Shown: one piece after another, positions 8,482 to 16,079 of the stretch | Layout of the letters: the number at the start of each line of letters is the position of its first letter | Position numbering within the stretch: the first letter of the stretch is position 1 | Origin: DATDFB01 sp036522835 | GTDB lineage: Bacteria; Acidobacteriota; Thermoanaerobaculia; Gp7-AA8 | Direction: 5' to 3' | Assembly: GCA_036522835.1 (NCBI GenBank) | Contig: DATDFB010000207.1 | Coordinates: forward strand, 1-64,000 | DNA length: 64,000 nucleotides | Made by a program: the position numbers and the translations under genes | Notes under the pieces: generated by a model | What the model was told of the DNA's origin: nothing | The model's database searches: none | Seen by the model: the letters and a program-made list of their open reading frames with translations, nothing else

Positions 8482-9759
8482 TCACCCCACGCACCGAAAC
8501 GTCGCATAAACATACGGGTAATTCCCCCGAAACCAATTCCGAAACGACCTCCGCACGAGCTGCGGCATCGTTGCCGGCGACGCCCCCTTCATCACGAAGT
8601 GCTTGCCGTCGAAAAACTCCGACGAATAAACCGGATACGACGCCATCGGCGCGAACCCTTCGAAAGCATCGAACGGCGTCGCCGTCCACTCCCAGCCGTT
8701 GCCGACCAGGTCGTGCACGCCCCACGCGCTCGCGCCCGCCGGGTACGAGCCGACCGGCACGGGGTCCCAGTTCGCGAAGCCGAAATTGCCGCGCGTCGCG
8801 TCCGGCAGCTCGTCGCCCCACGGGTAGCGCCGCTCCTCACCCGACGGCGTGCCGAACGCGGCGCGGTGGTACTCCGCCTCGGTCATCAGCCGCTTCCCGC
8901 GCCACCGCGCGAACGCCGCCGCTTCTTCTTGCGTCACATAGACCGCCGCGTCGAGCGGCAGCCCGGCCATCTCGAACATCCCGCGCCAGTACCACTCCCC
9001 TTCGCGCCGCGCCCAGAAGTGCGGCGGATCGGCGTGCGTGGCGCTCATGTAGTCGAGGTAATCGCGATTCGTGACGTTGTGCCGGTCCACCTTGAACTCG
9101 CCGACCTCCACGCGGTGCGCCGGCCGCTCGTTGTCCCACGAGAAATCGCCGTCGCTCGCGCCGATCGTCGCCGCGCCCGCGGGGATGCGGATGGCGCGGT
9201 TCTTCGTGTCCGGCTGCCGGTTCGCGTAGCCGTTCGCGCGGAGCGGCGGCCGCGGCGACTTCAGCTCGTACGGCATCTCGTGGAACATGTAGAGCAGCGT
9301 CTCCTGGTGCATCTGCTCGTGCTCGAGGATGGCGAACGCCGCCTCGGCGTTGACGCGCTGCGGGATCGCGCCGTCGTCGATCGGCGCGTTCTCCAGCGCC
9401 TCGACGATCATCGCATCTGCCTCCGCGCCGTATTTCTGCACGCAGTCGCGCGCCGGCCAGAGGTCCGTCGGCGGCTTGGCCGCGTCGACGCTGTCGGGAT
9501 CGATGCCGCGCTCGAAGAGCTTTTCGTAATGCTCGTCGATGCCGCCGCGCTGCAGCGCCAACTTGATCAGCGTGTTGATCGTGAAGGCCGGGAGGTGCCC
9601 TTCGTAGAAGACGATCGGATTCCGCAGCTCGATCGGCTTCGTGTAATACGCCTCGGGCTTCGGAATCGCGAAGACTTCGCGCGAGCGCGCGCGGCCTTCG
9701 CGGAACCAGTCGACCAGTTGCTGCCGGGAGACGGAGTTACCCAGTGCCGGATGTTGCAC
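8482..9759 (-). CDS. egtB: EgtB-like non-heme iron sulfoxide synthase (DinB_2 + FGE-sulfatase domains)
   Basis: A 425-residue protein with an N-terminal DinB-like four-helix part and a C-terminal formylglycine-generating-enzyme-type fold. The iron-binding histidines expected of EgtB are in YEGHLPAF and in EHEQMHQETLLYM. The C-terminal half has the family blocks GNGWEWTATPF, HFVMKGAS and ATFRCVG. EgtB joins a cysteine-type thiol to hercynine in ergothioneine synthesis; related enzymes act in ovothiol synthesis, and the substrate cannot be settled here. No EgtD-type methyltransferase lies next to it. Its start overlaps the end of the metallophosphoesterase gene by 23 bases. Confidence 0.88.
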   Translation of the reverse strand: MQHPALGNSVSRQQLVDWFREGRARSREVFAIPKPEAYYTKPIELRNPIVFYEGHLPAFTINTLIKLALQRGGIDEHYEKLFERGIDPDSVDAAKPPTDLWPARDCVQKYGAEADAMIVEALENAPIDDGAIPQRVNAEAAFAILEHEQMHQETLLYMFHEMPYELKSPRPPLRANGYANRQPDTKNRAIRIPAGAATIGASDGDFSWDNERPAHRVEVGEFKVDRHNVTNRDYLDYMSATHADPPHFWARREGEWYWRGMFEMAGLPLDAAVYVTQEEAAAFARWRGKRLMTEAEYHRAAFGTPSGEERRYPWGDELPDATRGNFGFANWDPVPVGSYPAGASAWGVHDLVGNGWEWTATPFDAFEGFAPMASYPVYSSEFFDGKHFVMKGASPATMPQLVRRSFRNWFRGNYPYVYATFRCVG

Positions 9760-10516
9760 CGGCGAGATTGTAAGCCGGTTCGCCGATCGGAATTTCGATG
9801 ACGCGTAAAGGTGGCTGACCCGGAAACTTCGCCGCGAGCAGCGGCATGGCCACGTTGTAGACCGTCGCGCCGCCCTTCGTTTTCCCTTCCAGCGAGCCGC
9901 GGTGCGCGTGGCCGTGAAAGACGATGTTGACGCGGTAGCGGTCCACCGGCTCCTCGAGGCGGGTCGAGCCGAGGAACGGGTAGATCTCCGGCGGTTCCCC
10001 TTCCACCGTGGCGTGGATCGGCGCGTAGTGCAGCACGGCGATCTTTTGCGGCGTGCGCAGCCGCACCAGCGCCGCCTCGAGCTTCAGCGCCTCCTGGATC
10101 GTCTCGTGGACGAATTTTTTGATGATGTCCTCGCCCCACGCGCCGAGCTCGCGCCGGCCGAAGCCGCCGCCGAAGCCCTTCACGCCGGCGAAGCCGACGC
10201 CGTGGATCTCGTGCACGTCGCCGTCGAGCATCGTCACGCCGGCGTCGGTCAGAATCTTGACGATCTCGTCCTGCTTACCCGTCTCGAAGTCGTGATTGCC
10301 GAGGACGCCGATGGCGGGGATGCGCAGCGAGCTCGTGATCTCCTTCGCCAGGATCTTCGCTTCCTCCACGGCGCCGTAATCGGTGAGATCGCCGCAGAGG
10401 AGCAGCACGTCGGCCTGCTGCGTGGCCTGACTGAAGAGCGGCTGCATGCTGCCCTGTCCCGTCTTCTTGACGTGGATGTCGGCGACCGCGGCGATCCTCA
10501 GCGTCTCCTTTTCCAT
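9737..10516 (-). CDS. calcineurin-like metallophosphoesterase
   Basis: A 259-residue protein with the metallophosphoesterase motifs in order: ADIHVK, CGDLTDYG, GNHDFE, LHYAPIHA and FHGHAHRG, which together bind the two metal ions. It is a predicted soluble phosphohydrolase with unknown substrate. The ATG overlaps the last base of the upstream nucleotidyltransferase stop (TGATG), so the two are translationally coupled and probably act in one process. A longer upstream start would lie inside the nucleotidyltransferase gene and is rejected. Confidence 0.9.
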   Translation of the reverse strand: MEKETLRIAAVADIHVKKTGQGSMQPLFSQATQQADVLLLCGDLTDYGAVEEAKILAKEITSSLRIPAIGVLGNHDFETGKQDEIVKILTDAGVTMLDGDVHEIHGVGFAGVKGFGGGFGRRELGAWGEDIIKKFVHETIQEALKLEAALVRLRTPQKIAVLHYAPIHATVEGEPPEIYPFLGSTRLEEPVDRYRVNIVFHGHAHRGSLEGKTKGGATVYNVAMPLLAAKFPGQPPLRVIEIPIGEPAYNLAGATSGTG

Positions 10517-11352
10517 CACTTCGTTCCGTCGACTTCGATTCCCTTCGTCCACGCCTCGATCTCTTCCTCGCTCATGTTCCCGAGCGGCTCCAGACGCGCG
10601 TCGCGATAGCCGCGCTCGTTGACATCGATCAGGTACTGCTGCCGCGAAACGATCGTGCCGTAGCAGATCTTGTCCGGCAGATCGCCGCGCTTCGTCTCCT
10701 TCGCCAGCCGCTCCGTGCATTCCTCGATGAGCCACTGCGGCACTTTCGAGCGGTCGGACGGAAAGATGAATCCGAAGAGGACGACGTGCGCGAACAATGC
10801 CCGCCAGTGGCGGCCGTAGCGGTCGAGGAGGCGCCGCCAGTCGAGCTTGTCGCCGACGGCCTGGATGAGGTGCGCGACGTCGGCGCCGTCATAGCGCTCG
10901 CGCTCCATGATCAACCCCTTTGACCAGATCATCTCCTCGGCCGGAATGAGCTTCACGTCCATGTCGAAGACGCGGCCCGAGACGGCGTTCTTGAACCACA
11001 GCTCGTCGACGACGGCGACGCCGTTGCCGGCGCTGAAGATCAGGTCGACGAAGTCCTCTCCCTTCCACGCCTTGCCGATCCAGTGCGCGAATGTGAGGTC
11101 GGTGCGGTATCCCGCGGCCTCGAACAGCTTGCAAGCGCGATCGAAGTCGGCGCGGCGGATGAAGACGTCGAAGTCCTTCGTGTGCCGCTCCACGCCGGTG
11201 TAGCGCGCGAAGGCGTATGCCCCGCCGACGAGGAACGGCAGGTTGCCGTCCTCCATCAGCCGCATGGCGTGCTGATAGAACTCCAGACTGTTCCGATCGA
11301 GATCGGTTGCCGGCGCGCTTGCCAACGGTGACATCGACTGCTCAGGTTGCAT
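10516..11352 (-). CDS. nucleotidyltransferase-fold protein
   Basis: A 278-residue protein whose N-terminal half has the nucleotidyltransferase pattern VGGAYAFARYTGVERHTKD followed by FDVFI, where the acidic residues would bind metal. A further acidic residue for the triad is likely in FVDLIF. The C-terminal half is helical and unassigned. Single-domain proteins of this fold transfer nucleotides to sugars, proteins or antibiotics, or are antitoxins or toxins of the MNT/AbiEii kind; this cannot be decided here. It is followed directly by the metallophosphoesterase, a pairing that suggests addition and removal of a group on a shared target. A second ATG six codons later is an alternative start. 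Confidence 0.78.
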   Translation of the reverse strand: MQPEQSMSPLASAPATDLDRNSLEFYQHAMRLMEDGNLPFLVGGAYAFARYTGVERHTKDFDVFIRRADFDRACKLFEAAGYRTDLTFAHWIGKAWKGEDFVDLIFSAGNGVAVVDELWFKNAVSGRVFDMDVKLIPAEEMIWSKGLIMERERYDGADVAHLIQAVGDKLDWRRLLDRYGRHWRALFAHVVLFGFIFPSDRSKVPQWLIEECTERLAKETKRGDLPDKICYGTIVSRQQYLIDVNERGYRDARLEPLGNMSEEEIEAWTKGIEVDGTK

Positions 11353-11368
11353 GGCGCATGCCCTCTGT

Positions 11369-11397
11369 GTAGTGCGGCGGCCATGCCGCCGCTCTAC
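11369..11397. repeat. GGCGGCCATGCCGCC palindrome at a gene end
   Basis: Flanked by GTAG and CTAC, the core AGTGCGGCGGCCATGCCGCC followed by GCTCT forms a strong hairpin. The right end supplies the TAG stop codon of the methyltransferase on the minus strand. The same core occurs as an inverted pair inside the M36-like peptidase gene at 52448-52512. Confidence 0.75.
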
Positions 11398-12182
11398 CGC
11401 TGTCCTTCGGCCCAGGCTACGGAGAACCAGATCGCCGCATCGGGCCGCTTCGCCCAGCGCGCGTAATTCTGCTGCACCTCATCGAACGCCTCACGCTCGA
11501 CGAGCTTCATCGCGATCATCGCGTCGCGCGCGGTGCGCAGGACGCCGAACATGTTCGCCGTCAGCACGTCGAAGTACTCCATCCCCGCGCAGCCGCCGAA
11601 CCAGATCCACGTGTTGCGCGCCGGCCGCGCGCCGGCCTGATGCAGCAGTTGCACGAGCCGGCGGCCGACGAAGGGATCGTTGCCGATGCGGTCGTACGTG
11701 CGGATGTAGGCGTTCCACAGCTCGACGACGCCGGGCGGCTCGGGCCAGAGTCGCATGACGCCGTGGTCGTCGTCCTCGAGCACGATGCGGCCGCCGGGCT
11801 TGACCGCGCGCACCATGGCCTGCACGACGCGCAGCGGATCGGGGACGTGCTCGAGCACGAAGCGCGCGTGCGCGACGTCGTACGTGCCCCATTCCTCGCC
11901 GAGATCGAGGTTGAGGACGTCGCCGGCGCGGTACTCGACGTTGGATTCGCGCACCGCCTTTGTGCGCTGCTCGTCGCTGCGCTCGATGCCGACGACGCTC
12001 CCGCGCGGCACCGCGCGCGCCATCGCGCAGGTGAACTGCCCGAGGCCGGAGCCGAAGTCGATGATGCGCTCGTCGCCGCGCAGGGCCAGTTCGCGCAACG
12101 AGCCCTGGTTGAGCAGCACGTCGTTCATCAGCGAGAGGCGCCGCTGCTCCTCGGGGCTCGTGCCGTGGATGTAGGTGCTCAC
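11394..12182 (-). CDS. class I SAM-dependent methyltransferase
   Basis: A 262-residue protein with the SAM-binding blocks IIDFGSGLGQFTCAMA (motif I), VVGIERSDEQ (motif II), AGDVLNLDL and the post-motif ARFVLEHVPDPLRVV, followed by KPGGRIVLEDDDHGV. It resembles UbiE/COQ5-like small-molecule methyltransferases; the substrate is unknown. The GTG start was chosen because GGAGGAG lies five bases upstream and because it overlaps the TGA that ends the read-through rhodanese frame (GTGA). It is downstream of the DedA-rhodanese gene in the same operon. Confidence 0.88.
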   Translation of the reverse strand: MSTYIHGTSPEEQRRLSLMNDVLLNQGSLRELALRGDERIIDFGSGLGQFTCAMARAVPRGSVVGIERSDEQRTKAVRESNVEYRAGDVLNLDLGEEWGTYDVAHARFVLEHVPDPLRVVQAMVRAVKPGGRIVLEDDDHGVMRLWPEPPGVVELWNAYIRTYDRIGNDPFVGRRLVQLLHQAGARPARNTWIWFGGCAGMEYFDVLTANMFGVLRTARDAMIAMKLVEREAFDEVQQNYARWAKRPDAAIWFSVAWAEGQR

Positions 12183-13114
12183 GTCTCCTCCACCGGGTAT
12201 CCCGCGCCGACCCACGCGTCGAAGCCGCCCGCCAGCGGCCGCACCAGCGTAAACCCTCGATCGATCAGCAGGCGCGCCACCCGGGCGGCCGACGCTTCGT
12301 TCGGTCACGTGCAGTACAAGACGATCTCGCGGTCGGGCGAGATGGCCGCGACAGTCATGTCGATCTCCTCGGCGTGCGTGACGATGGCGGTCGGGATGCG
12401 CCGCGGGTCGCGATTCTGCGACGACGGCGTGCGCACGTCGAGCACGACCGGCTGCTCATCGCTCTCGATCATCTCCTTCAGCTCGTGCACCGACACGCGC
12501 GCGATGCGCAGCTGCTTGAGAAACCGCGCGCGCTGCCACCATTTGAAGAGGATGAAGAGCGCCAGCGCGCTGCCGACGGCGACGAGCGCCCGCCAGCCCA
12601 GGTCTTCGAGCTTCGTGAGGACCTCGGCGATCTGCCGGTGAAATAGCCGCCCCACCGCCACCGAGGACCCCGCCCACAAGAGCGCGCCGACGCCGTCGTA
12701 GAGCAGGAACGCGGCGGTGCCGCGCTTCCCCGCGCCCGCGAGCGGCGGGGCAACGGTTGAGAAGCCGGGGACGAATTTCGCGAAGAGCAGCGACTTCAGC
12801 CCCCACCGCTCGAAGCGCGCCTCGGTGTCGCGCACGCAGGAGTCGGGCGAGAGCGAGATCCTGCACAGCGTGCGCAGGATGCGATAGCCGTAGTGCCGCC
12901 CGAGGAGAAACCAGATCCAGTCGGCGATGAGCGACGCGGCCACGGCGGCGATGAGGACGACGTGCGTCGACGACATCTGTCCGTTGCGCGCCAGCGCGCC
13001 GGCCACGATGAGCGTCGGCACCGCCGGCACCGGCACGCCGATCTGCTCGGCGAAGACGTTGAGGAATACGAGCGACACGCCGTAGCGCACGAGGTAATGG
13101 ATCAGTCGCACCAT
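12179..13114 (-). CDS. DedA-family membrane protein fused to rhodanese domain, with in-frame TGA (selenocysteine candidate)
   Basis: Residues 1-200 form a DedA/SNARE-associated membrane domain (FAEQIGVPVPAVPTLIVAGA, FAKFVPGFSTVAPPLAG) with a last membrane helix near 190-205. A rhodanese domain follows (VVLDVRTPSSQNRDPRRIPT). At residue 270 the frame reads IVLYCT-TGA-PNEASAARVARLLIDR and continues to RPLAGGFDAWVGAGYPVEET. The TGA falls where homologues carry the catalytic Cys (YCTCPNE). Reading through gives 311 residues and ends in a GTGA overlap with the next gene; stopping at the TGA leaves a truncated 269-residue protein. Selenocysteine, a nonsense mutation or a base error are the options. 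Confidence 0.8.
12272..12295 (-). other. possible bacterial SECIS-like hairpin after the TGA
   Basis: Starting 12 bases into the TGA-containing message, GCG-C-GCCGC pairs with GUGGC-G-CGC around the tetraloop CCGG, with single bulged U and G residues in the 5' arm. The loop begins about 20 bases after the TGA, within the range known for bacterial selenocysteine insertion elements, which also carry a bulged U and a G in the loop. GC-rich sequence folds easily, so this is weak evidence on its own. Confidence 0.3.
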
Positions 13115-13184
13115 GTGACGCGCATGTTAACTGCGTCAACGCGCGCTCCGCCCTCCGCGTCATTCATGCGAAGGAGTCGAGACC

Positions 13185-13382
13185 ATGAAAGCCACCATCG
13201 CAGCAGGACTGATTGCCCTTTCGCTCTCCGCGACGGGGTGTGTGACCCGCGTCGCCCTCGGCCCGCCGCCCGCCCGCGTCGAAGTCATCGGCGTCGCGCC
13301 CTACCGCGGCGCGGTGTGGGTGCCGGGCCACTGGGCCCGCGCGCGCTACAACTGGGTGTGGGTGCGCGGCTACTGGCGCTAA
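13185..13382 (+). CDS. small lipoprotein with YxGAVWVPGHW motif
   Basis: A 65-residue precursor with a lipoprotein signal (ALSLSATGC, lipobox Cys at residue 19). The mature 46 residues carry YRGAVWVPGHW and NWVWVRGYW, the aromatic repeat pattern found in small YXWQ/BcpO-type envelope lipoproteins. AAGGAG lies eight bases before the ATG. Function unknown. It lies between two minus-strand genes, and its end overlaps the DUF2905 gene by four bases in convergent orientation. Confidence 0.85.
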   Translation: MKATIAAGLIALSLSATGCVTRVALGPPPARVEVIGVAPYRGAVWVPGHWARARYNWVWVRGYWR

Positions 13383-13588
13383 CGCCGGAAGAGCCACAGC
13401 AGCAGTGAGAGCACGATCGAGAGCAGGATCGACGTGACGAGAGGGAAGTAGAAGGTGAAGTTGCCGCGGCGATAGACGATGTCGCCCGGCAACTTCCCGA
13501 GGCCGAGCCTTCCGGAGACCGTCACGAGCAGCCCGGCGGCGATGAGGATCGCGCCGAAGACGATCAGGAGGCGGCCCAAATCGCGCAT
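13379..13588 (-). CDS. DUF2905 family small membrane protein
   Basis: A 69-residue protein with two hydrophobic segments (about 7-25 and 47-66) around the conserved loop GKLPGDIVYRRGNFTFYFP, the hallmark of the DUF2905 family. Length matches the family. Function is unknown. Start codons of this gene and the plus-strand AAA gene are only 17 bases apart, so they share a very short divergent control region. Confidence 0.92.
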   Translation of the reverse strand: MRDLGRLLIVFGAILIAAGLLVTVSGRLGLGKLPGDIVYRRGNFTFYFPLVTSILLSIVLSLLLWLFRR

Positions 13589-13605
13589 GATGTTCGGGCA
13601 AGTCT

Positions 13606-14574
13606 ATGCCCGACTTCCTCTCCCTCCTGATGGGCCGCCCACCGCGCCGCGCCGTGGAGACGGTGATCCCGGAGCGTACGTTCGCCGACGTCATCCTCCC
13701 TCCCACCACGCGGCGCACGCTCGACGACGCGCTGGCGCAGGTGCGCAACCACACGCTGATCTTCAACCGCTGGGGCCTTGGCGAACGGCACGCCTCGGGG
13801 CTCGGCCTCGCCTTCAACTTCGCCGGGCCGCCGGGGACGGGCAAGACGATCTGCGCGGAGGCGATCGCGCACGAGCTAAGGATGAAGCTCCTCGTCGTCA
13901 ACTACGCCGAGGTCGAGTCGATGTGGGTGGGGGAGACGCCGAAGAACGTCGTGGCGGCGTTCCGCGCGGCGGCGGAGCAGAACGCGGTGCTCTTCTTCGA
14001 CGAGGCCGACGCCATCGCCGCGCGCCGCTCGGCCGGCGACACCATGCCGCACATGCGCGAAGCCAACATCACCGTCAACGTCCTCCTGCGCGAGCTAGAG
14101 GAGTTCAACGGCGTCGTCATCTTCGCCACGAACCTCGCGGCGAACTTCGATCCTGCCTTCGAGCGGCGCATCCGCACGCACGTCCGCTTCGAGATGCCCG
14201 GCGTCGCCGAGCGCGAGCGGATCTGGCGCGTGCAGTTCCATCCGAGCAAGACCCCGCTGGCGCGCGACGTCGACTTCGGCGCGCTCGCCGAGCGCTACCC
14301 GGTCAGCGGCGGCGACATCAAGAACGCCGTGATCAAGGCGGCGGTCATCGCCGCCGCGGAGCCGGGCGCCGACGCCGTCAAGCGCATCCACCAGCACCAC
14401 CTCGAGCGCGGCATGGACGAGGTGATGGCCGCAAAAGACGTGATGCAGCAGACCCTCTTCGAGGCGAGACCCGCCGACGACCCGTGGCGCCGCGTAGCGC
14501 TGCTGGCGCTGGGCCTCGCCGGCGTCGCGCTCGTTGCAGCGCTCGTGGCGCTCGGCATCGCGCTGTTGCGCTGA
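13606..14574 (+). CDS. AAA family ATPase with C-terminal membrane anchor
   Basis: A 322-residue protein with a single AAA module: Walker A GPPGTGKT (residues about 74-81), Walker B VLFFDEAD (about 126-133), sensor-1 region VVIFATNL and the arginine-finger region FERRIRTHVRFEMP. The AAA lid includes SGGDIKNAVIKAAV. A hydrophobic tail (about residues 300-321) would anchor it to the membrane, which is unusual for a single-module AAA protein. Role unknown; membrane-associated unfoldase activity is inference. Confidence 0.9.
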   Translation: MPDFLSLLMGRPPRRAVETVIPERTFADVILPPTTRRTLDDALAQVRNHTLIFNRWGLGERHASGLGLAFNFAGPPGTGKTICAEAIAHELRMKLLVVNYAEVESMWVGETPKNVVAAFRAAAEQNAVLFFDEADAIAARRSAGDTMPHMREANITVNVLLRELEEFNGVVIFATNLAANFDPAFERRIRTHVRFEMPGVAERERIWRVQFHPSKTPLARDVDFGALAERYPVSGGDIKNAVIKAAVIAAAEPGADAVKRIHQHHLERGMDEVMAAKDVMQQTLFEARPADDPWRRVALLALGLAGVALVAALVALGIALLR

Positions 14575-15171
14575 TCACCGGCTCACGTATTTGTTTCCGC
14601 GCAGGAAAAACCGCAGCGGCCAATGCGCCGCGTCGCCGCTGTTGTCGATGCCGATGCGCGGCGACACCGCGATGTCGTTCTCGTCGACGCCGGCGTCGCG
14701 CTCCGTCAGAAACAAACGAGTCCCGTCGAGCGGCTCGCCGTCGAGCGCGCGGTCGATCGCCAGCGCCGCGCAGAGCTTTCCCGGCCCGTTCATCAGATCG
14801 ACGTCGCGCTTCGCCTTCGGGCGCCGCGCGCGCATCGACTCGATGCCGCGCACCGGTTCCGCCGCCCTCAGCAGCACGGCCTCGGCGATGTCCGCCTCCT
14901 GCGTCACCACGTTCATGCACCAGTGCATCCCGTACGTGAAGTAAACGTACGCGTGGCCGCCGTCGAGGTACATCGACTCGTTGCGCGCGGAGCGCAGGCC
15001 GCGGCGCGCGTGGCTGGCCATGTCGTTCGCGCCGAGGTAGGCCTCGACTTCGACGAGACGCGCGCAGAGGAGCTCGCGGCCGATGCGGCGCCACAGCACG
15101 CAGCCGAGCAGCGCGCGCGCCACCGTAACGGTGTCCTGGAGATAAAAGCCGCGCGGCAGCCTCGGTGTCAT
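14575..15171 (-). CDS. DNA-3-methyladenine glycosylase (AAG/MPG family)
   Basis: A 198-residue protein of the alkyladenine glycosylase family, which excises alkylated purines in base-excision repair. Family blocks are visible: VARALLGCVLWRRI, ARLVEVEAYLGANDMASHA (catalytic Glu), GGHAYVYFTYGMHWCMNVV and LMNGPGKLCAAL. The ATG chosen gives MTPRLPRGFYLQDTVTVA, matching the usual family N-terminus. An alternative ATG at 15261 would add 30 residues encoded almost entirely by a palindromic repeat and would overlap the inositol monophosphatase gene by 14 bases. The stop adjoins the AAA gene's stop in convergent orientation. Confidence 0.9.
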   Translation of the reverse strand: MTPRLPRGFYLQDTVTVARALLGCVLWRRIGRELLCARLVEVEAYLGANDMASHARRGLRSARNESMYLDGGHAYVYFTYGMHWCMNVVTQEADIAEAVLLRAAEPVRGIESMRARRPKAKRDVDLMNGPGKLCAALAIDRALDGEPLDGTRLFLTERDAGVDENDIAVSPRIGIDNSGDAAHWPLRFFLRGNKYVSR

Positions 15172-15243
15172 CCTGAGCCGCGCAGACGGCGAAGGATCCC
15201 CGGCCCATTGGCGGGGGTTCCCTCGCTGCGCTCGGGATGACAC
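15166..15243. repeat. GTGTCATCC...GGATGACAC inverted-repeat element
   Basis: Terminal arms GTGTCATCCTGAGC and GCTCGGGATGACAC (imperfect) enclose GGCGAAGGATCCC and GGGGGTTCCCTCGCTGCG. The same architecture, with TCATTCC in place of TCATCC, occurs at 33906-33983. It lies between the inositol monophosphatase and glycosylase genes and covers the glycosylase start region. Elements of this appearance are common intergenic repeats in several bacterial phyla. Confidence 0.8.
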
Positions 15244-15247
15244 TTGC

Positions 15248-16042
15248 TTAGCGGAGCTCATCCTCGCGCACGTACCGGTTGATCATCCCCACGAGCTCGC
15301 GCTGCACCGCCGGCGGCGCGCCGACGATGTTCCCACGCTCGAGCCAGCGCTGCCCGCCGGAGAAGTCGCTCACCGCGCCGCCCGCCTCAGTGATCAAGAG
15401 AGAGCCCGCGGCCACGTCCCAAGGCGAGAGATGCATCTCGAAGAAGCCGTCGAAGGTCCCGGCTGCGGTGTAGGCGAGGTCGAGCGCCGCCGAGCCCGCG
15501 CGGCGCACGCCCTTCGCGATCGAGATCACGTCCGCGAAGATGGAGCAGTACGTCTGCACGAACTTCTGCGCGCGGAACGGAAAGCCCGTGGCCAGGAACG
15601 ATCCCTCCACGCGCTCCTGCGTCGACACGCGCATGCGCCGTCCGTTGCGGAACGCGCCGGCGCCGCGCTCGGCGCTGTAGTAGAGGTCGCGCAGCGGCTC
15701 ATGGATCACGCCGGCAATGATCTCCGCGCCGCGCAGCAGACCGATCGACACCGACCACACCGGAAAGTGCTGCAGGTAATTCGACGTGCCGTCGAGCGGG
15801 TCGACGATCCAGACCCGATCCGCGGTGCCGCTGCGGCCGCTCTCCTCGCCGAGAAACGCATCGTGTGGGCGTTGCTCGCGGATGAACGAGAGGATGGCTG
15901 CCTCGGACTCGCGGTCGGCGGTGGAGACCCAGTCGTTGCGCGCCTTCAGATCGGCGTCTTCTTTTCCGAGGTCTTCCCAGTAGTGGAGGAGCACCGCGGC
16001 GCCGCGGCGCGCCGCTTCGGTGGCGATTTCGAGGTCGTTCAC
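15248..16042 (-). CDS. inositol monophosphatase family protein
   Basis: A 264-residue protein with the metal-binding motifs of inositol monophosphatases: GEESG, VDPLDGTSNYLQHFP and WDVAAGSLLITEAGG. The family hydrolyses inositol-1-phosphate, or in some bacteria fructose-1,6-bisphosphate, NADP or PAP; the substrate is not fixed by these motifs. The GTG start gives VNDLEIATEAARRGA, matching the family N-terminus. A longer ATG start at 16081 would overlap the ATG of the divergent kinase gene and is less likely. The glycosylase gene lies downstream, past the repeat element. Confidence 0.9.
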   Translation of the reverse strand: MNDLEIATEAARRGAAVLLHYWEDLGKEDADLKARNDWVSTADRESEAAILSFIREQRPHDAFLGEESGRSGTADRVWIVDPLDGTSNYLQHFPVWSVSIGLLRGAEIIAGVIHEPLRDLYYSAERGAGAFRNGRRMRVSTQERVEGSFLATGFPFRAQKFVQTYCSIFADVISIAKGVRRAGSAALDLAYTAAGTFDGFFEMHLSPWDVAAGSLLITEAGGAVSDFSGGQRWLERGNIVGAPPAVQRELVGMINRYVREDELR

Positions 16043-16079
16043 GACGGGGGCGGATTGTAGTTTATGCTCGACTTCGTCC

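Noticed and set aside
11394..12182. EgtD, the histidine methyltransferase of ergothioneine synthesis
   Set aside because: The protein is a UbiE-like methyltransferase of 262 residues without the EgtD-type features; nearness to the EgtB-like gene alone is not enough.
15172..15261. Longer N-terminus of the 3-methyladenine glycosylase
   Set aside because: The additional residues come from a palindromic repeat, and the shorter start matches the family N-terminus. It is not excluded completely.
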